Shown one piece after another: positions 1 to 5,913 of a stretch of 7,699 nt of DNA (position 1 is its first letter; the number at the start of each line of letters is the position of its first letter). The notes under the pieces are model-generated. The model ran no database searches. It was not told the DNA's origin and saw only the letters and a list, made by a program, of their open reading frames with translations. A program made the position numbers and the translations under genes. Source of the DNA: Anaerolineae bacterium (GTDB lineage: Bacteria > Chloroflexota > Anaerolineae > B4-G1). The stretch spans positions 1 to 7,699 of the forward strand of contig JAUWOI010000194.1 in assembly GCA_030612185.1 (NCBI GenBank). Reading direction: 5' to 3'.

Positions 1-1341
1 GCCCACCACACCGACAACGCGCCTCCCCTTAGCCCCTCCCTCAATGAGGAGAGATGAGAAAGGAGTGTACAATGGGACCAGCCAGTAGCCGTTCCAGACG
101 AATAGGTCTCCATGCCGCTCGATACGCCTTACCCCTGAGGAGGACCCAGCCAACGCCTGCCACGCCTCCGGCGATAAGTCGGCTGCTCCCGGCTCCAGCG
201 GTCCCCCCACGACTTCCAGGTGAGGCACGCCGCCGTCTATGACGGTCACGAAGGCGGTCCTCACCCGCAGCAAGTCGCACAGCGCCGCGAGCACGTTCTC
301 CAGAAACTGGCGCAGGTCAGTCGTCGTGAGCAGCCGGTTGCCCAACTGCTGGATCCACTCGATCTCCGGCTGATCCCGGCGGTAGAGCGCCCGGTCAATC
401 AAAGGCTTAGCCAGTTCGATGCCGAGTTGCAGCAGCAGGATGACGCCAACGACGCCAAAGAGCATCAGACGGCGGCCTGGAAGACCAAGCCATCCCTCCG
501 CCTGCAGCGCAGCGACGATCACCACGACCACCAGCGTGGCGACGAGCGGCCCGCGTAGCAAGAAACGTACCAGCCGGTGCTTCACCACCCGGTCGGGGGT
601 GAGCGCGCCGAAGAAAGCCACGCTGTACGATAGGAGCACCAGCATCAGTCCGACGGCCACGTTCCCCAGCACCAGCGGCAGCCAGAGGGCAACGCCAGGC
701 GCAAAGGCAGGCCAGCCAGCGAGCAGCAGATAGGGGAAGACACCTGCCGCCGGCGCTGCAAAGGTGGCCATCAGGTAAGTCATTCGACGCCGCGAGGTTG
801 AGGTAAGGCAGCGGCGGCGCGCCCGGAGGACATTGGCCACTCCCCAACCCACGGCGGCGAAATAATAGAGGACAAAGAATGGAAAAAGTGGCCCCGGCAG
901 CAGATGAGAGACACGAGGCGCTAGCGCGCCACCGCGCACGATGTGGTCGGTGAAGACCGCACCCAGCAGCAGAAAGGCGCTGAGGAAGTAACTGGCACGG
1001 ACAGCAACGTCGCGCAACCTGCTCCGGGCACCGGTAGTGATCAGCAGAGCGTTGGAAAAACTCAGATAGGCGGCCGGGGTAAAGGCAATACCCACCCACT
1101 GGAATCGCAGCCAGGGAATTGCCGCGTCCAGGTCTTCGACACCGAACAGCGCCAGGTCCACAAAATAGGCAACCAGCACACAGACCAGCAGCATGGCGAA
1201 CGAACGGGCTACGTTGTTGCGGGGGCTGTATACGATAAGATAGAGCAGGAGGGCAGAGGAAACGATAACGATGCCCGAGAGCAGCACAACGTTGATCAGT
1301 TCAAGAAACTCTTGTAATGCGAGCGCCGATAAGAATTCCAT
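1..1341 (-). CDS. Multi-pass membrane sensor with GAF domain, probable histidine kinase (C-terminus outside window)
   Basis: I found this by translating the reverse strand. The frame is open from ATG 1341 to the window edge without a stop, giving 447 residues; an in-frame TAG lies at 1363-1365. The N-terminal ~310 residues are strongly hydrophobic, with about nine likely membrane helices (roughly 16-38, 48-67, 83-102, 115-133, 151-168, 188-208, 218-247, 262-279, 290-310), resembling the N-terminal 7TM region of bacterial histidine kinases. A juxtamembrane stretch follows (LIDRALYRRDQPEIEW), and from about residue 328 a GAF-like domain begins (LRQFLENVLAALCDLLRVR, then TAFVTVIDGG). The family suggests a membrane receptor feeding a cytoplasmic output domain, but that domain (kinase, phosphatase or cyclase) is out of view. 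The start is 35 bases after the acetyltransferase stop, so co-transcription is likely. The Shine-Dalgarno is weak (GTCAGG); TTG 1344 is an alternative start. Confidence 0.8.
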   Translation of the reverse strand, partial: MEFLSALALQEFLELINVVLLSGIVIVSSALLLYLIVYSPRNNVARSFAMLLVCVLVAYFVDLALFGVEDLDAAIPWLRFQWVGIAFTPAAYLSFSNALLITTGARSRLRDVAVRASYFLSAFLLLGAVFTDHIVRGGALAPRVSHLLPGPLFPFFVLYYFAAVGWGVANVLRARRRCLTSTSRRRMTYLMATFAAPAAGVFPYLLLAGWPAFAPGVALWLPLVLGNVAVGLMLVLLSYSVAFFGALTPDRVVKHRLVRFLLRGPLVATLVVVVIVAALQAEGWLGLPGRRLMLFGVVGVILLLQLGIELAKPLIDRALYRRDQPEIEWIQQLGNRLLTTTDLRQFLENVLAALCDLLRVRTAFVTVIDGGVPHLEVVGGPLEPGAADLSPEAWQALAGSSSGVRRIERHGDLFVWNGYWLVPLYTPFSSLLIEGGAKGRRVVGVVG

Positions 1342-1360
1342 CAACCTGACTACGACCCAG

Positions 1361-1376
1361 TTCTACGCTTCTACGC
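1361..1376. repeat. 8-bp direct tandem repeat TTCTACGC x2
   Basis: Two perfect tandem copies of TTCTACGC lie in the short gap between the acetyltransferase stop and the sensor start. The second copy ends on the first base of the acetyltransferase stop codon as read on the plus strand. It resembles the heptamer repeats at the other gene junctions here, but the unit is eight bases long. No function is evident. Confidence 0.6.
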
Positions 1377-1903
1377 TACCGCAACGCCTCTCCAAAAAAC
1401 AAAGCAATATCCTGGTGTGGCCAATAATGATCGTTATAGCCGCAAAAGATCAACCCTCGCGACTGACAGAACCGGATGGCTGGATAGTTTTTGGTCTGCA
1501 CTTCGACTACCAGTCGCGCCAGATCGTGATCGTGCCCCCATTGAGCCGCCGCCTGCAACAGTGCCGTTCCTATACCACGCCGCCGCTGGGGCCGGTCCAC
1601 AACCAGGTCACCCACCCAGGCAATGCCGTTCTCAATTTGGGCGGTCAACGCCACGTAACCGTGAACGCGCCCCTCCTGCGCCACCAGGAAGCCATCACGC
1701 CGCCGCCACCCCGCCAGCAGATGCTCATCTTGACGAGGGTAATTGACCCGCATCTCACGGGGCAGACGCGCCACCCGGAAGGTGATCGTCTGCACGCCAT
1801 CCCCATTACGCGTCTCCATCTGCCAGACACGGTCGGTAGTGTAGGAGTGATCCAACACACCACACGCTTCCAGATCTCTTGGCCACGCCGGGCGCACCCG
1901 CAT
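1376..1903 (-). CDS. GNAT-family N-acetyltransferase
   Basis: This 175-residue protein has the GNAT fold signature. A beta-strand followed by the acetyl-CoA pyrophosphate-binding motif reads VGDLVVDRPQRRRGIGTALL (about residues 97-116), where R107-x-x-G110-x-G112 matches the R/Q-x-x-G-x-G/A rule. The downstream KNYPAIRFCQSRGL (about 138-151) is the usual N-x-x-A-x-x-F-Y/C-x-x-x-G-F segment. It should transfer an acetyl group from acetyl-CoA to an amine; the substrate cannot be told. I chose ATG 1903 because GGAGAGGAG (1908-1916) sits four bases upstream. An in-frame TTG at 1918 would add five residues, but its codons overlap that ribosome binding site. The gene follows miaA by 87 bases and precedes the membrane sensor by 34, so it probably belongs to the same transcript. 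The N-terminal 95 residues are less conserved and may set substrate specificity. Confidence 0.88.
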   Translation of the reverse strand: MRVRPAWPRDLEACGVLDHSYTTDRVWQMETRNGDGVQTITFRVARLPREMRVNYPRQDEHLLAGWRRRDGFLVAQEGRVHGYVALTAQIENGIAWVGDLVVDRPQRRRGIGTALLQAAAQWGHDHDLARLVVEVQTKNYPAIRFCQSRGLIFCGYNDHYWPHQDIALFFGEALR

Positions 1904-1907
1904 CGGT

Positions 1908-1916
1908 CTCCTCTCC
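1908..1916 (-). promoter_or_regulatory. Ribosome binding site of the GNAT gene
   Basis: GGAGAGGAG on the minus strand, four bases before ATG 1903. It decides the start in favour of this ATG over TTG 1918. Confidence 0.7.
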
Positions 1917-1920
1917 AATT

Positions 1921-1955
1921 ACTAACTGCTAACGGCTAACCGCTGACGGCTATTC
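1921..1955. repeat. Degenerate heptamer tandem repeat, consensus GCTAACS
   Basis: Read on the plus strand in 7-base steps: ACTAACT, GCTAACG, GCTAACC, GCTGACG, GCTATTC. The first four units differ by only one to three bases. The array fills much of the gap between miaA and the acetyltransferase gene and has no obvious coding role. Its unit length matches the arrays at 2911-2973 and around 5031-5095, although the unit sequence differs. Confidence 0.7.
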
Positions 1956-1990
1956 TACCACCAGGCTACTATTGAGGCAAACGCGCCATC

Positions 1991-2989
1991 TCAACTTCGA
2001 TCACCTTCCAACCAGACCCTCACCACAGCCTCAATCTCATCCGCCGTCGTCCTGGTAACGTCGAACCACCGGATGGCAGGATTGCTAAGACGGAACCAGT
2101 TGTACTGACGGCGAACGAAGCGACGCGTGGCCCGCTTGATTTCCGCCACCACCTCCTCTAGCACCGCCCGCCCCTCGAAGTAAGGCCTGAACTGCACGTA
2201 CCCCAGCCCCGACATCGCCGGGAGGTCCCACCCATATCCCGCCTCCGTCAATCGCCGCACCTCGTTCTCCAGCCCGGCGGCCATCATCGCCTCCACCCGC
2301 TGCTCGACGCGGGCGTAGAGGGCCGCTCGCTCCATCGTCAGGCCGACCTGGAGGATGTGATAGGGAACCGGTCGCTTGCCCTGCTGCTCGGAGATGGGCC
2401 GCCCCGTGATCAGGCAAACCTCCAGCGCGCGGATGACCCGGCGGACGTTGCGGGGGTCAATACGTTGCGCACTGTCGGGGGCCAACTGGGCCAGGCGGGC
2501 ATGCAATTGCTCAGCCCCTTCGCGCTCGGCCTGAGCCTCCAGTTCGGCCCGCAGGGCATGATCGGGCAGGACGCGGGGGATACACCAGCCCTCCACGACA
2601 GCCCGCACGTACTGCCCACTACCCCCGACCAATAGTGGCAACTTTCCACGGGCGTGTACGTCCGCGATAGCGGAATAGGCCCGCTCCTGAAACCCAACCA
2701 GCCCCACCGTCTCGTCGGGCTCGGCTATGTTTATCAAGTGATGGGGGGCCCGGGTGCGCTCCTCAGAAGAGGGCTTGGCCGTGCCGATGTCCATCCCCCG
2801 GTAAAACAGGCGAGAGTCGGCGGAGACAATCTCACCCTCCAATACCTCAGCCAGATGGAGCGAGAGCGCCGTCTTGCCCACCGCCGTCGGCCCCACAATG
2901 ACCAACAACTCTCCTCTCCCTTCTCCCCTCTCTTCTCTCACCTCTCTCCTCTCCCTTCCCCCTTCTCCCCTCTCAACTGATGCTGTCAT
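1991..2989 (-). CDS. miaA: tRNA dimethylallyltransferase MiaA
   Basis: MiaA transfers a dimethylallyl group from dimethylallyl pyrophosphate to N6 of A37 in tRNAs that read codons starting with U. The protein shows the P-loop GPTAVGKT (residues 33-40 from ATG 2989), SADSRLFYRGMDIGTAKP (56-73, with catalytic Asp58), GGSGQY (122-127, Ser where Thr is usual), RVIRALEVCLITGRPIS (184-200), and the C-terminal RRFVRRQYNWFR (289-300). ATG 2989 has GGAGG three bases upstream and overlaps the yraN end by 17 bases, suggesting translational coupling. It gives 332 residues, with about 22 residues of Glu/Arg/Gly-rich sequence encoded by a heptamer repeat before the fold starts. TTG 2905 (or 2908), preceded by GGAGAGGAG, would give about 304 residues, nearer the usual family length of about 300-316. 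Identity is secure; the start is not. Confidence 0.95.
   Translation of the reverse strand: MTASVERGEGGRERREVREERGEGRGELLVIVGPTAVGKTALSLHLAEVLEGEIVSADSRLFYRGMDIGTAKPSSEERTRAPHHLINIAEPDETVGLVGFQERAYSAIADVHARGKLPLLVGGSGQYVRAVVEGWCIPRVLPDHALRAELEAQAEREGAEQLHARLAQLAPDSAQRIDPRNVRRVIRALEVCLITGRPISEQQGKRPVPYHILQVGLTMERAALYARVEQRVEAMMAAGLENEVRRLTEAGYGWDLPAMSGLGYVQFRPYFEGRAVLEEVVAEIKRATRRFVRRQYNWFRLSNPAIRWFDVTRTTADEIEAVVRVWLEGDRS
2911..2973. repeat. Nine-unit heptamer tandem repeat at the yraN-miaA junction
   Basis: On the plus strand, from 2911 in steps of seven: CTCCTCT, CCCTTCT, CCCCTCT, CTTCTCT, CACCTCT, CTCCTCT, CCCTTCC, CCCTTCT, CCCCTCT. All units are pyrimidine-rich and eight of nine end in TCT. 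The 63 bases equal 21 codons, so the array is in frame with miaA when translation starts at ATG 2989. It runs from the yraN stop codon to just before the alternative TTG starts of miaA. On the minus strand it is a long purine tract carrying several ribosome-binding-site-like GGAG and GAGGAG sequences. Confidence 0.8.
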
Positions 2990-3335
2990 ACACCTCCAGT
3001 CGCAGCAGCCTCCCCGCCCGGTCCATCTCCACCGCCACGAGGCCCACCCGCCAGTCCACATCATCCAGATCGTGCTCGCCCAGGTAGGTGAGCGCCACGT
3101 CAATCATGCGCTGCTGCTTGGCCGGCGTGATGGACTCTTCCGGCGCGCCGAACTCCCGCCCACGCCGCGTGCGCACCTCGAAGAAGTACCACGCCTCGTC
3201 CCGGCGGGCCACGACGTCCACCTCGCCGGTCTGGCAGCGCCAGTTGCGCGCCACGATCTCGTAGCCGCAGCGGGTCAACTCCGCGACAGATAGTTCCTCC
3301 CCCCGCCGGCCCAGTTTTACCCTTGCGTCACTCAC
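2973..3335 (-). CDS. YraN / UPF0102 family nuclease-like protein
   Basis: The family has a restriction-endonuclease-like fold and is poorly characterised; a role in DNA processing is assumed, not shown. With the start at GTG 3335 the protein has 120 residues, the usual family size. Visible motifs are LGRRGEELSVAEL (8-20), CGYEIVARNWRCQTGEVDVV (23-42, with G-E-x-D at 37-40), FFEVRTRRGREFGAPEESIT (51-70) and KQQRMIDVALTYL (73-85). The usual FVEVK active-site motif reads FEVR here, Lys replaced by Arg. GTG 3335 is preferred because GAGGAG (3345-3350) lies nine bases upstream and because MSDARVKLGRRGEE is a typical start. ATG 3359 has no Shine-Dalgarno and overlaps the predicted -10 box. It is the first gene of the leftward operon and overlaps miaA. 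Confidence 0.9.
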   Translation of the reverse strand: MSDARVKLGRRGEELSVAELTRCGYEIVARNWRCQTGEVDVVARRDEAWYFFEVRTRRGREFGAPEESITPAKQQRMIDVALTYLGEHDLDDVDWRVGLVAVEMDRAGRLLRLEVYDSIS

Positions 3336-3357
3336 CGCGCATATCTCCTCAACGAAC

Positions 3358-3386
3358 ATGGTATACCAATGCAGGACGAACGTCAA
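3358..3386 (-). promoter_or_regulatory. Candidate sigma-70 promoter for the yraN-miaA operon
   Basis: On the minus strand TTGACG (3381-3386) is followed after 17 bases by TACCAT (3358-3363). The -35 matches five of six consensus bases and the -10 four of six. Transcription would begin near 3351, just before the GAGGAG ribosome binding site at 3345-3350, giving a very short leader for GTG 3335. A 15-base spacing to TATACC is a weaker alternative. Confidence 0.45.
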
Positions 3387-3389
3387 GCC

Positions 3390-3442
3390 AGACCTGACAG
3401 GTTTCCGATCTCGGAAAATGCCTTCAAAAACCTGTCAGGTCT
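3390..3442. repeat. Perfect 15-bp inverted repeat with nested palindromes
   Basis: The arms AGACCTGACAGGTTT (3390-3404) and AAACCTGTCAGGTCT (3428-3442) are exact reverse complements. Each contains an 11-base near-palindrome (ACCTGACAGGT, centre 3397; ACCTGTCAGGT, centre 3435). Between them TTTCCGA-TC-TCGGAAA (3402-3417) forms a further seven-pair hairpin. The element sits between the two divergent promoters, three bases from the leftward -35 and four from the rightward -35. It could be a shared operator or a dispersed small mobile repeat; the sequence alone does not decide. Confidence 0.75.
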
Positions 3443-3446
3443 CAGG

Positions 3447-3474
3447 TTGCCTGAACACGCAAAGGCGGTATAAT
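3447..3474 (+). promoter_or_regulatory. Sigma-70 type promoter giving a probably leaderless transcript
   Basis: A perfect TATAAT (3469-3474) has TTGCCT (3447-3452) 16 bases upstream. Transcription should start about six to eight bases after the -10, near 3480-3483, while the ATG is at 3484. No Shine-Dalgarno precedes that ATG, so the message is probably leaderless or nearly so. Confidence 0.7.
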
Positions 3475-3483
3475 TCAGCGCAT

Positions 3484-5049
3484 ATGCGCAGACAAAACTC
3501 CTACCTCTACGTCACCGCCTTCGCCGGCGGGCTGGTCTCATTGGCCATCGAACTGGCCGCCTCCAGCCTGCTCCGCCCCCACTTCGGCACCGCCAACCTG
3601 GTGTGGGCGGCCATCATCGGGCTGATCCTGCTCTACCTGACGGCGGGCTACTTCCTCGGCGGGCGCTGGGCCGCCCGTTCCCCCCACCCCGCCACGCTCT
3701 ACCAGATCGTGGTCTGGGCCGCCTTCCTCGTCGGCATCATCCCCTTCGCCGCCCGCCCTGTGCTCTCGCTGGCGTCGCCAGGCTTTGCCATGAGCGGTCA
3801 GCCGAACGGCTTCGCCGATTTCAACGTCGTCATGCTCGGCGGCTCCTTCATCGCCGTCCTCATCCTCTTCAGCATCCCCGTCACACTGCTGGGCTGTATC
3901 TCACCCTTCACCATCCGGCTAGCGATGAAAGACGTAGAAAGCGCCGGCCAGACTGCCGGTCGCGTCTACGCTATCTCGACCGCTGGCAGTTTCCTGGGCG
4001 CGTTCTTGCCCGACCTGGTGCTCGTGCCCACCATCGGCACGCGCAATACCTTCGTCCTGCTGTCACTGTTCCTGCTGACCATCGCGCTTTTCGGCCTGTC
4101 CCGCAGCAGGCCGCGCCGCCTGCTTCTCTACCTCTGGATGCCAGCCATCATCATCCTGCTGGCCCTCATCCTGCGCGGGCAGCCAGTCAAGGGAGCAGAA
4201 AACACCATCTACGAGACCGAGTCGGCCTACAACTACATACAGGTGGTGGAGGTAGAAGGCTGTCGCTACCTGCTGCTGAACGAAGGGCAAGGCATCCACT
4301 CCATCTACTGCCCCCAACAACTGCGCACCTCCGGGCCGTGGGATTACTTCCTCATCGCCCCCTACTTCAACCCCCCACCCTATACCCCCGACCGGGTCGA
4401 GAGCGGGGCACTCATCGGGCTGGCCGCCGGAACCATCGCCCGGCAGTACACCGCCGTCTACGGGCCGCTGCCCATTGACGGGGTGGAGATTGACCCCCAG
4501 ATCGTGCGCGTGGGGCGGGAGTACTTCGCGATGGACGAGCCCAACCTCAATGTTATCGTCGCCGACGGGCGTTACTACCTGGCCCACTCCAAGCGGCGCT
4601 ACACCGTCGTCGGCGTGGACGCATACCGGCTACCCTACATCCCCCCGCACCTGACGACGGTGGAATTCTTCCGCCAGGTACGCGACCATCTCACCAACGA
4701 TGGCGTCGTCGTGATCAACGTCGGGCATACGCCGGAGGACTACCGGCTGGTGGAGGCCATGATGGCCACGTTGCTTACAGTCTTTCCCTCGGCCCACGTG
4801 ATAGACGTGCCGGATAGTTTCAACGCCATCGTCGTCGCCACCGTTCAACCCAGCGAGGCCAGCAACCTGCTCGCTAACCTGCCCGGCCTGGAGGGGGACG
4901 GATTCCTGTACCCGGCGGCGCTACAGGCGACGGCAAACCTGCGTCCCACAATACCCAGCGAGGTCATCTTCACCGACGACCGCGCCTCCATCGAATGGAT
5001 GACTAACGCGCTCATCTTGGACTTTGTGAGAGTAGGGAGTAAGGAGTAG
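3484..5049 (+). CDS. Membrane-anchored spermidine-synthase-like protein (fused MFS/spermidine synthase type)
   Basis: The 521 residues fall into two parts. Residues 1-235 contain about seven membrane helices (roughly 8-28, 40-60, 72-92, 114-137, 160-184, 189-205, 212-230). From about 242 a soluble Rossmann-type domain starts, with ESAYNYIQVVEVEGCRYLLL (246-265), the nucleotide loop GLAAGT (312-317), DGVEIDP (332-338, acidic residue for the SAM ribose) and DAYRLPYIPPHLTT (from 379), all typical of spermidine-synthase-like aminopropyl/methyltransferases. Some proteins with this domain have been shown to make polyamines, but many membrane-fused ones are uncharacterised, and no polyamine gene is nearby, so the substrate is unknown. 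ATG 3484 is chosen because the frame upstream to 3358 overlaps the promoter and repeat and has no coding character. The last codons (VGSKE and stop) lie inside the left arm of the 5030-5095 repeat. Confidence 0.87.
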   Translation: MRRQNSYLYVTAFAGGLVSLAIELAASSLLRPHFGTANLVWAAIIGLILLYLTAGYFLGGRWAARSPHPATLYQIVVWAAFLVGIIPFAARPVLSLASPGFAMSGQPNGFADFNVVMLGGSFIAVLILFSIPVTLLGCISPFTIRLAMKDVESAGQTAGRVYAISTAGSFLGAFLPDLVLVPTIGTRNTFVLLSLFLLTIALFGLSRSRPRRLLLYLWMPAIIILLALILRGQPVKGAENTIYETESAYNYIQVVEVEGCRYLLLNEGQGIHSIYCPQQLRTSGPWDYFLIAPYFNPPPYTPDRVESGALIGLAAGTIARQYTAVYGPLPIDGVEIDPQIVRVGREYFAMDEPNLNVIVADGRYYLAHSKRRYTVVGVDAYRLPYIPPHLTTVEFFRQVRDHLTNDGVVVINVGHTPEDYRLVEAMMATLLTVFPSAHVIDVPDSFNAIVVATVQPSEASNLLANLPGLEGDGFLYPAALQATANLRPTIPSEVIFTDDRASIEWMTNALILDFVRVGSKE

Positions 5050-5095
5050 GGAGTATGTGGCTTCTCCCTTACTCCCTACTCCTTACTCCCTACTC
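5030..5095. repeat. Perfect 26-bp inverted repeat made of heptamer units
   Basis: The left arm (5030-5055) consists of AGTAGGG, AGTAAGG, AGTAGGG and the start of a fourth unit. The right arm (5070-5095) is its exact reverse complement (TACTCCC, TACTCCT, TACTCCC, TACTCCT and so on). The loop is 5056-5069. The left arm supplies the last codons and the TAG stop (5047-5049) of the upstream gene. No T-run follows the right arm, so it is not a standard intrinsic terminator, although an RNA hairpin of this length would be very stable. Confidence 0.9.
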
Positions 5096-5109
5096 CTTGA
5101 CCCAAGGAG
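5093..5109 (+). promoter_or_regulatory. Shine-Dalgarno of the TIGR01906 gene inside a small hairpin
   Basis: CTCCTTG (5093-5099) and CAAGGAG (5103-5109) are exact complements around the three-base loop ACC. The ribosome binding site AAGGAG (5104-5109) is therefore paired with the end of the heptamer array. ATG 5111 is one base and ATG 5114 four bases after the binding site. Confidence 0.6.
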
Positions 5110-5113
5110 AATG

Positions 5114-5830
5114 ATGACCCACAACACACTATGGCCCCGTCTGATTCAATGGTTGCTTGTGCTGGCCCTGCCTGTTCTCTTGGTCGTGGCTAACGTGCAC
5201 ATCGTGACCGGTCAATGGTTCGTGCACTGGGAGTATGGGAAGGCGGATTTCCCGCCCGATCCTTATGACCTCTCCATAACAGAGCGCACTCACATGGCCG
5301 AAGTCTGCGTGGACTACCTGGGAACCAACGCGGACATCTCGCTCCTGGGCAATCTGCGCCTCCCTGACGGTGAGCGTGCCTTCAACGCGCGGGAGTTGCG
5401 CCACATGGCCGATGTGCAGATGGTGTACAACTACATAATGAAAGCCGGCATCGTCGCCGCACTGGCGCTGCTCGGTGGCATAATAGCGCTGTCCGCTTCA
5501 AGCCATACGCGCCGGCGTGCCCCTGCTGCAATCCTGAGCGGCAGTATGCTCACCCTGGGATTGATGGGATCCGTCGGCGCGTATATGCTGCTGAGTTGGG
5601 GAGAGTTCTTCACCACGTTTCACCGCATCTTCTTTGCGGGCGAAAGTTGGATCTTCCCCTACTCCGACACCCTGATCCGCCTGTTCCCCATGCGCTTCTG
5701 GGCAGACGTGGCTACAGTCATCGCCACCCTGCTGGTCGTCGAGGCCATCGTCGCCGGTGCGGCGGGCTGGTTATGGATGCGCCATGTTGGCCACGTTGAC
5801 CGGACGCTTGACAGTCCTCCACAATTGTGA
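5114..5830 (+). CDS. TIGR01906 / DUF1461 family integral membrane protein
   Basis: The 238 residues contain four membrane helices: about 10-32, 110-130, 138-160 and 196-222. A hydrophilic loop follows the first helix and carries FNARELRHMADVQMVY (90-105), which resembles the conserved N-x-R-E-x-x-H-M-x-D-V element of this family. Between helices three and four is FHRIFF (169-174) and then a segment ending TLIRLFPMRFW (186-196), the second family hallmark. Function is unknown for the family. ATG 5114 is preferred over ATG 5111 because it leaves four rather than one base after AAGGAG. A GTG at 5057 is in frame but would translate the repeat region. The gene follows the spermidine-synthase-like gene by 64 bases on the same strand and is probably co-transcribed with it. 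Its end carries the -35 box of the response regulator promoter. Confidence 0.85.
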   Translation: MTHNTLWPRLIQWLLVLALPVLLVVANVHIVTGQWFVHWEYGKADFPPDPYDLSITERTHMAEVCVDYLGTNADISLLGNLRLPDGERAFNARELRHMADVQMVYNYIMKAGIVAALALLGGIIALSASSHTRRRAPAAILSGSMLTLGLMGSVGAYMLLSWGEFFTTFHRIFFAGESWIFPYSDTLIRLFPMRFWADVATVIATLLVVEAIVAGAAGWLWMRHVGHVDRTLDSPPQL

Positions 5831-5836
5831 TACATT
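5808..5836 (+). promoter_or_regulatory. Extended -10 sigma-70 promoter for the response regulator
   Basis: A perfect TTGACA (5808-5813) is followed after 17 bases by TACATT (5831-5836), preceded by TGA (5828-5830) to form an extended -10 (TGnTACATT). The predicted start near 5843 gives a leader of about 70 bases. The promoter overlaps the last codons of the preceding gene, so the regulator can be transcribed on its own. Confidence 0.65.
5820..5829. promoter_or_regulatory. Candidate operator: 10-bp palindrome between -35 and -10
   Basis: CACAATTGTG is a perfect palindrome lying in the spacer of the response regulator promoter. A bound protein there would block RNA polymerase. It is short enough to be chance, so confidence is limited. 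Confidence 0.35.
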
Positions 5837-5913
5837 ACTCTGGATGCGGATTAGATGTTCTAAGTCTTGTCAAGTAGTTGCGACACGGACTAACAAGGAG
5901 TGAAGCAAAGACG

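Noticed and set aside
407..1099. 230-residue minus-strand open frame
   Set aside because: It is rich in Cys, Arg and Pro with no domain, and overlaps out of frame the membrane sensor, whose frame gives clear helices and a GAF domain.
2911..2973. CRISPR array
   Set aside because: The units are 7 bp with no spacers; this is a simple tandem repeat.
3603..4478. 291-residue plus-strand open frame
   Set aside because: Its His/Arg/Pro-rich translation is the shifted reading of the spermidine-synthase-like gene, which carries recognisable motifs throughout.
4063..4587. 174-residue minus-strand open frame
   Set aside because: It is antisense to the spermidine-synthase-like domain, with low-complexity Gly/Val/Asp/Gln content and no supporting start signal.
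5030..5095. Inverted repeat as an intrinsic terminator
   Set aside because: No T-run follows the right arm on the plus strand, and the next gene has no visible promoter of its own between the two genes.
5057..5113. Upstream GTG start adding 19 residues to the TIGR01906 protein
   Set aside because: It would translate the repeat loop and right arm, and has no better ribosome binding site than AAGGAG ahead of ATG 5114.
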